Part shown: piece after piece, positions 60,007 through 64,000 of the stretch | Position numbering within the stretch: the first letter of the stretch is position 1 | How the letters are laid out: every line of letters starts with the position of its first letter | DNA from: Pseudomonadota bacterium | GTDB taxonomy: Bacteria > Pseudomonadota > Gammaproteobacteria > Burkholderiales > Burkholderiaceae_C | DNA: 64,000 nt | Assembly: GCA_021819435.1 (NCBI GenBank) | Contig: JAKARB010000007.1 | Location: 124,001-188,000 of the forward strand | Direction: 5' to 3' | Made by a program: the position numbers and the translations under genes | The notes under the pieces: generated by a model | What the model was told of the DNA's origin: nothing | What the model saw: only the letters and a program-made list of their open reading frames with translations | The model's database searches: none

Positions 60007-61530
60007 TCATTTGCCGATGCAAAAGCGCGTGAAGATCTCGCCCAGCAGGTCGTCGGCGGAAAACGCCCCGGTGATGCGGCCCAGGGCGTTGTGCGCCAGG
60101 CGCAACTCCTCGGCCAGCAAATCGAGCGCCCCGTCCTGCCGCGCGGCGTGCTCGCCGGCAAGCGCCAGGTGGTCACGCGCTTCATGCAAGGCCTGGACAT
60201 GGCGCTGCCGGGCGATGAACACGCCCTCGGGCGCCGCCTGCCAGCCCGCCTGCTCCAGCAGCGCCTGCCGCAAAGCCTGCAAGCCCTCCCCCGTGCGCGC
60301 CGACAAGCGCAGCACCGCGCCCGCCGGTTTCAGGGCCTGCGGCCCAGGCACCACGGACACCGCAGCGCCAACCCGCCCCGCCGCCACGGTCACATCGGAC
60401 CCGACGTCACCAGTCCCATCCACATCCGCCACATCCGCCTTGTTGAACACGTGCAGCACCGTCATGCCTGCGGGCAGGCGCCCGGCGATGTCCGCATCGG
60501 CCTGGGCGTAGACCGGATCGGCCCAACGCGTGAGGTCGTGCAGGAACAGCACCGCATCGGCTTCGGCAATCGCCTCCCAACTGCGCGCCATGCCAATGCG
60601 CTCCACTTCATCCGAGGCCTCGTGATCAGCGCGCAGCCCGGCCGTGTCGATCACGTGCAGCGGCACCCCTTCGATCTGGATCGTTTCGCTGACCTTGTCG
60701 CGCGTGGTCCCGGCGATCGGCGTGACGATGGCCAGCTCGGCCCCGGCCAAGGCATTGAGCAAGGAGCTCTTGCCGGCGTTGGGCTGGCCGGCCAGCACCA
60801 CCCGCAGGCCCTCGCGCAGCAGCGCGCCCTGACGGGCCTGGCGCAGCACGCCGTCGAGCGCGGCGGCCAGGCGGTCGAGGCGGCCGCGCGCATCGGCCTT
60901 CTCCAGGAAATCGATCTCTTCTTCCGGGAAGTCAAGCGTGGCCTCCACCAGCATGCGCAGGTTGATCATCTGGTCGCGCAGCGCCTCGATCTCGCGGCTG
61001 AAGGCGCCGCCCAGCGAACGGCTGGCCGAGCGCGCGGCGGCCTCCGTGCTGGCGTCGATCAGGTCGGCGATGGCCTCGGCCTGCGCCAAGTCGATCTTGT
61101 CGTTCAAGAAGGCGCGCTGGGTGAACTCGCCCGGCTCGGCCAGACGCAGGCCGGGCAGGCGGGCGCGCCCGGTGACGGGATCGGTTTCAGCAGCAGCCGC
61201 CAGGCAACGCGCCAGGAGCAACTGCATCACCACCGGACCGCCATGGCCCTGCAGCTCCAGCACGTCCTCGCCGGTGTAGCTGTGCGGCCCGGGGAAAAAC
61301 AGCGCCAGCCCGTGGTCGATGGCCTCGCCACCCGCGTCGAGGAAAGGCCCGTAGTGCGCCATGCGTGACTGCAGCAAGCGGCCGCACAAGGCCTGGGCCA
61401 GCGGCATCAAGCCCCGCCCTGACACCCGCACGATGCCCACGGCACCCCGCCCCGGGGCGGTGGCCACGGCCACGATGGGCGACTGACGGTCCAGCCACGA
61501 ATGCGACACCCTGTCTCCGTTTCCAAGCAT
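60007..61530 (-). CDS. mnmE: tRNA modification GTPase MnmE (TrmE)
   Basis: '[25 protein letters not shown]', G1 '[16 protein letters not shown]', 'TTRD', C-terminal '[15 protein letters not shown]'. Confidence 0.97.
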   Translation of the reverse strand: MLGNGDRVSHSWLDRQSPIVAVATAPGRGAVGIVRVSGRGLMPLAQALCGRLLQSRMAHYGPFLDAGGEAIDHGLALFFPGPHSYTGEDVLELQGHGGPVVMQLLLARCLAAAAETDPVTGRARLPGLRLAEPGEFTQRAFLNDKIDLAQAEAIADLIDASTEAAARSASRSLGGAFSREIEALRDQMINLRMLVEATLDFPEEEIDFLEKADARGRLDRLAAALDGVLRQARQGALLREGLRVVLAGQPNAGKSSLLNALAGAELAIVTPIAGTTRDKVSETIQIEGVPLHVIDTAGLRADHEASDEVERIGMARSWEAIAEADAVLFLHDLTRWADPVYAQADADIAGRLPAGMTVLHVFNKADVADVDGTGDVGSDVTVAAGRVGAAVSVVPGPQALKPAGAVLRLSARTGEGLQALRQALLEQAGWQAAPEGVFIARQRHVQALHEARDHLALAGEHAARQDGALDLLAEELRLAHNALGRITGAFSADDLLGEIFTRFCIGK

Positions 61531-61693
61531 GTGTTGACGACAGCCGGGATTGTCGCCGCAGCCACGCCAGTCGGCTGACATCTGGTTTCACCTTCACGTC
61601 ATGTCGCTCGCGCAACAATGGCATCATTGCTGCGCCGCACCAATTGACCCTGGGCGTCAATCAGAAATAAAACACGACACTCAAGAGGAAGCC

Positions 61694-61822
61694 ATGCTGG
61701 ACACCCTGAAGAGCCTGCTGATGATCGGCGCACCCACCCAGACCGACGGGCCACTTTGGCCTTTCCTGCTGGCTGGCGCCATGGCCGCCGCCGTCCTGCT
61801 CAACCGCATCGGCCGCGACTGA
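61694..61822 (+). CDS. Putative 42-aa single-TM small protein
   Basis: MLDTLKSLLMIGAPTQTDGPLWPFLLAGAMAAAVLLNRIGRD; AAGAGGAA RBS-like sequence just upstream of ATG; followed by a strong terminator. Confidence 0.5.
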   Translation: MLDTLKSLLMIGAPTQTDGPLWPFLLAGAMAAAVLLNRIGRD

Positions 61823-61887
61823 AACCCTCTGACCAACACGCCGACGCTCGCCTCACGCCGGCTTTTCAGCTTTTCAGCGCCCAACAA

Positions 61888-61922
61888 AAAACCGCCTGCC
61901 CCGTGAGGGTTCAGGCGGTTTT
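61888..61922. terminator. Bidirectional intrinsic terminator
   Basis: AAAACCGCCTG / CAGGCGGTTTT 11-bp perfect arms between the small ORF (+) and yidC (-). Confidence 0.9.
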
Positions 61923-61962
61923 GCTTTAGCGGTGCGCGCTTTGTTCAGCGCGCCTCGTCAGC

Positions 61963-63666
61963 TCAGTTCTGCACACCCAGGCGCTTGTTGATGAACCATT
62001 GCTGGGCGATCGACAGGATGTTGTTCGTCAACCAGTACAGCACCAAGCCAGCCGGGAAGAAGAAGAACATGACCGAGAACAGCAGCGGCATGATCCACAT
62101 CATCTTGGCCTGGACCGGGTCCGGCGGGGTCGGGTTCAGCCAGGTCTGCAGCAGGGTCGAGCCGGTCATCAGCGCTGGCAGCACGTAGTACGGGTCCATC
62201 ACCGAGAGGTCATGGATCCAGCCGATCCAGGGCGCGTTGCGGATCTCGACGGAAGACGACAGCACCGAGTACAGCGCGATGAACACGGGGATCTGGATCA
62301 GGATCGGCAGGCAGCCGCCGATCGGGTTGACCTTCTCCTCGCGGTAGATCTTCAGCATCTCCTGCTGCATCTCCTGCGGCTTGTCCTTCAAGCGCTCGCG
62401 CAGCTCCTGGATGCGCGGGTTCAGCGCCTTCATCTTGGCCATCGAACGGTAGGCGCTGGCGTTGAGCCAGTAGAAGGCCGCCTTGAGCAGCACCACCAGG
62501 GCCACGATCGCCCAGCCCCAGTTGCCGATCACGCCGTGCAGGAACTTCAGCAGCAGGTACAGCGGCTTGGCCAGGATGTGGGTCCAGCCGTAGTCCTTGA
62601 CCAGCTCCAGACCGGGGGCCAAGGCGCTGAGCTTGTCTTCTTCCTCGGGGCCGACGAACAGCACGGTGTCGAGCGCCTTGCTCTGGCCCGGGGCGATCTC
62701 GCCCAGCGGCAGCAGCATGCCGGTGGCATACAGGTTGTGGGCCACCTTCTGCACATAGAACTCGCGCTGCGCCTTCTGGTTGTACAGCCACGCCGATGCG
62801 AAATGGTGCTGCACCATGGCGATCCAGCCGTTGTCATCGGCCTTCTCGAAATCGAGCTTGCCTTCTTCGATGTGCTTGAAATCGAGCTTCTGGTACTTGC
62901 CCTTGTCGTTGTAGAGGGCCATGCCGGTGTAGGCCACCGGGCCTTGCAGGAAGGACGGACCCGATGGGCCCTTGGGCGGCGTGCCATCGCGCTGCAACTG
63001 TACGTACAACTGCGGGCTCACGGCCGCGGCCGAGGTGTTGACCACCTCCTGCTTCACATCGATGGCATAGCCCCCGCGCGGGAAGCTGTAGGTCTTGACC
63101 AGTTTGACGCCGTTGACCGGCTCCGACTCGAGCTTGACGACCAGGGCCTTGTCACCCGCGGCCAGCTCACGCTCGTTGCTCACCAGCTTGAACGGGGTCT
63201 TGTGCGTGGGCAACTGCAGTGAAGCCGTGCCGACCAAGCCCGATTGCGCCAGGTAGGTGTGCACCTTCGAGTTGTCCAGCACCACCATGTTGCGGCTGCG
63301 GTCGTCCTGGTCCTGGTGCTTGAGCAGCTCCACGCGGACCAGGCTGGCCCCCAGGGTGTCGATGGTGGCCTTGACCACGTCGGTGGTGAAGACCAGCTGC
63401 TCGCCCGTGGCCACAGCCGCACCAGCGGGTGCGCTGGCGCCATCGGCGGCTGGCGTGGCAGCAGCGGCCACACCGGTGTCGGTCTGGGCAGCCTTCGGCA
63501 CATCGGCAGCCGAAGCACCAGAAGCGCCTTCGGCGGCGGCCACGCTGGCCGCGGGCGCCGGCGCGAACAGGGAGGGCTGACCGGTGTGACGCAGCCAGCC
63601 ATCCCACAACATCAGCAGCGAGACGGCGAAGACCGACCACAGCAGGGTGCGACGCAGATCATTCAT
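61963..63666 (-). CDS. yidC: Membrane protein insertase YidC
   Basis: 'MNDLRRTLLWSVFAVSLLMLWDGW', 'GNWGWAIVALVVLLKAAFYWLNASAYRSMAKMKALNPRIQELRERLKDKPQEMQQEMLKIYREEKVNPIGGCLPILIQIPVFIALYSVL'. Confidence 0.98.
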   Translation of the reverse strand: MNDLRRTLLWSVFAVSLLMLWDGWLRHTGQPSLFAPAPAASVAAAEGASGASAADVPKAAQTDTGVAAAATPAADGASAPAGAAVATGEQLVFTTDVVKATIDTLGASLVRVELLKHQDQDDRSRNMVVLDNSKVHTYLAQSGLVGTASLQLPTHKTPFKLVSNERELAAGDKALVVKLESEPVNGVKLVKTYSFPRGGYAIDVKQEVVNTSAAAVSPQLYVQLQRDGTPPKGPSGPSFLQGPVAYTGMALYNDKGKYQKLDFKHIEEGKLDFEKADDNGWIAMVQHHFASAWLYNQKAQREFYVQKVAHNLYATGMLLPLGEIAPGQSKALDTVLFVGPEEEDKLSALAPGLELVKDYGWTHILAKPLYLLLKFLHGVIGNWGWAIVALVVLLKAAFYWLNASAYRSMAKMKALNPRIQELRERLKDKPQEMQQEMLKIYREEKVNPIGGCLPILIQIPVFIALYSVLSSSVEIRNAPWIGWIHDLSVMDPYYVLPALMTGSTLLQTWLNPTPPDPVQAKMMWIMPLLFSVMFFFFPAGLVLYWLTNNILSIAQQWFINKRLGVQN

Positions 63667-63977
63667 GGGTGAGAGGAATCCGACGAGGGGTTGGAAAAAC
63701 GGGAAAACAGGCCCGGCGCCCGGTCAGGCACCGGATCGTGCCCACCGGGGCAGCCCGGATGGCAGCGCAACAATCGGCGCGCAGCGAGGTAACTGCCCGC
63801 AGCCGGACCATGGCGTTGCAAGGATTCGAGCGCGTACTGCGAGCAGGTTGGCGTGAACCGGCAAGCAGAGCCCAGCCAGGGACTCAGGAAGAAGCGGTAG
63901 GCGCGGACCACGCCCATCAGCAAGGCGTTGACCACGCCAGACAAGCCGGCCAGCAGTTTGCGCAAGACCCGCATCAT
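63663..63977 (-). CDS. yidD: Membrane protein insertion efficiency factor YidD
   Basis: 'VVRAYRFFLSPWLGSACRFTPTCSQYALESLQRHGPAAGSYLAARRLLRCHPGCPGGHDPVP'; 4-nt overlap with yidC. Confidence 0.96.
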   Translation of the reverse strand: MMRVLRKLLAGLSGVVNALLMGVVRAYRFFLSPWLGSACRFTPTCSQYALESLQRHGPAAGSYLAARRLLRCHPGCPGGHDPVPDRAPGLFSRFSNPSSDSSHP

Positions 63978-64000
63978 GCCCGAGGTCCTCCCACGCGCGA
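63974..64000 (-). CDS. rnpA: Probable 3' end of ribonuclease P protein component (truncated by window edge)
   Basis: Open frame ...SRVGGPRA* whose TGA overlaps the yidD start; call rests on the conserved rpmH-rnpA-yidD-yidC-mnmE gene order only. Confidence 0.4.
   Translation of the reverse strand, partial: SRVGGPRA

Overview
The window is high-GC bacterial DNA, most consistent with Burkholderiales (Betaproteobacteria) by gene content and order. It appears to be close to the chromosomal replication origin. Right-hand markers on the minus strand are rnpA (C-terminal tail only), yidD, yidC and mnmE; further left are mnmG, rsmG, parA and parB. Three parS-like centromere sites (one perfect 16-bp palindrome, two with one mismatch) lie inside the mnmG and rsmG coding sequences. 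The left part holds dapF and DUF484, then a PEP-CTERM protein and a glycosyltransferase that separate DUF484 from xerC. A ~19 kb exopolysaccharide locus follows (ugd, aldo/keto reductase, GMC oxidoreductase, several glycosyltransferases, two acyltransferases, Wzx-like flippase, GH26-like lipoprotein, serine-acetyltransferase-like protein, Wzy-like polymerase, EpsG-like kinase, EpsF/Wzz-like protein, initiating sugar transferase). A good sigma-54-type promoter candidate lies upstream of the sugar transferase. The middle is rich in signalling genes (AraC, HDOD, hybrid histidine kinases, GGDEF, HD-GYP, cNMP-binding), plus a VapBC/FitAB-type toxin-antitoxin pair next to parAB. The right part carries a kdsD-kdsC-lptC operon without lptA directly downstream and a Kef-type antiporter. 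No tRNA, rRNA, CRISPR or transposase was recognised. The most interesting items are the coding-embedded parS cluster, a highly basic low-complexity exported-type protein translationally coupled to rsmG, the sigma-54 site at the EPS locus, the GH26-like lipoprotein inside the Wzx/Wzy operon, and a dyad-rich leader before an HDOD gene with no canonical start codon. All assignments come from reading motifs by eye; no database search was run.
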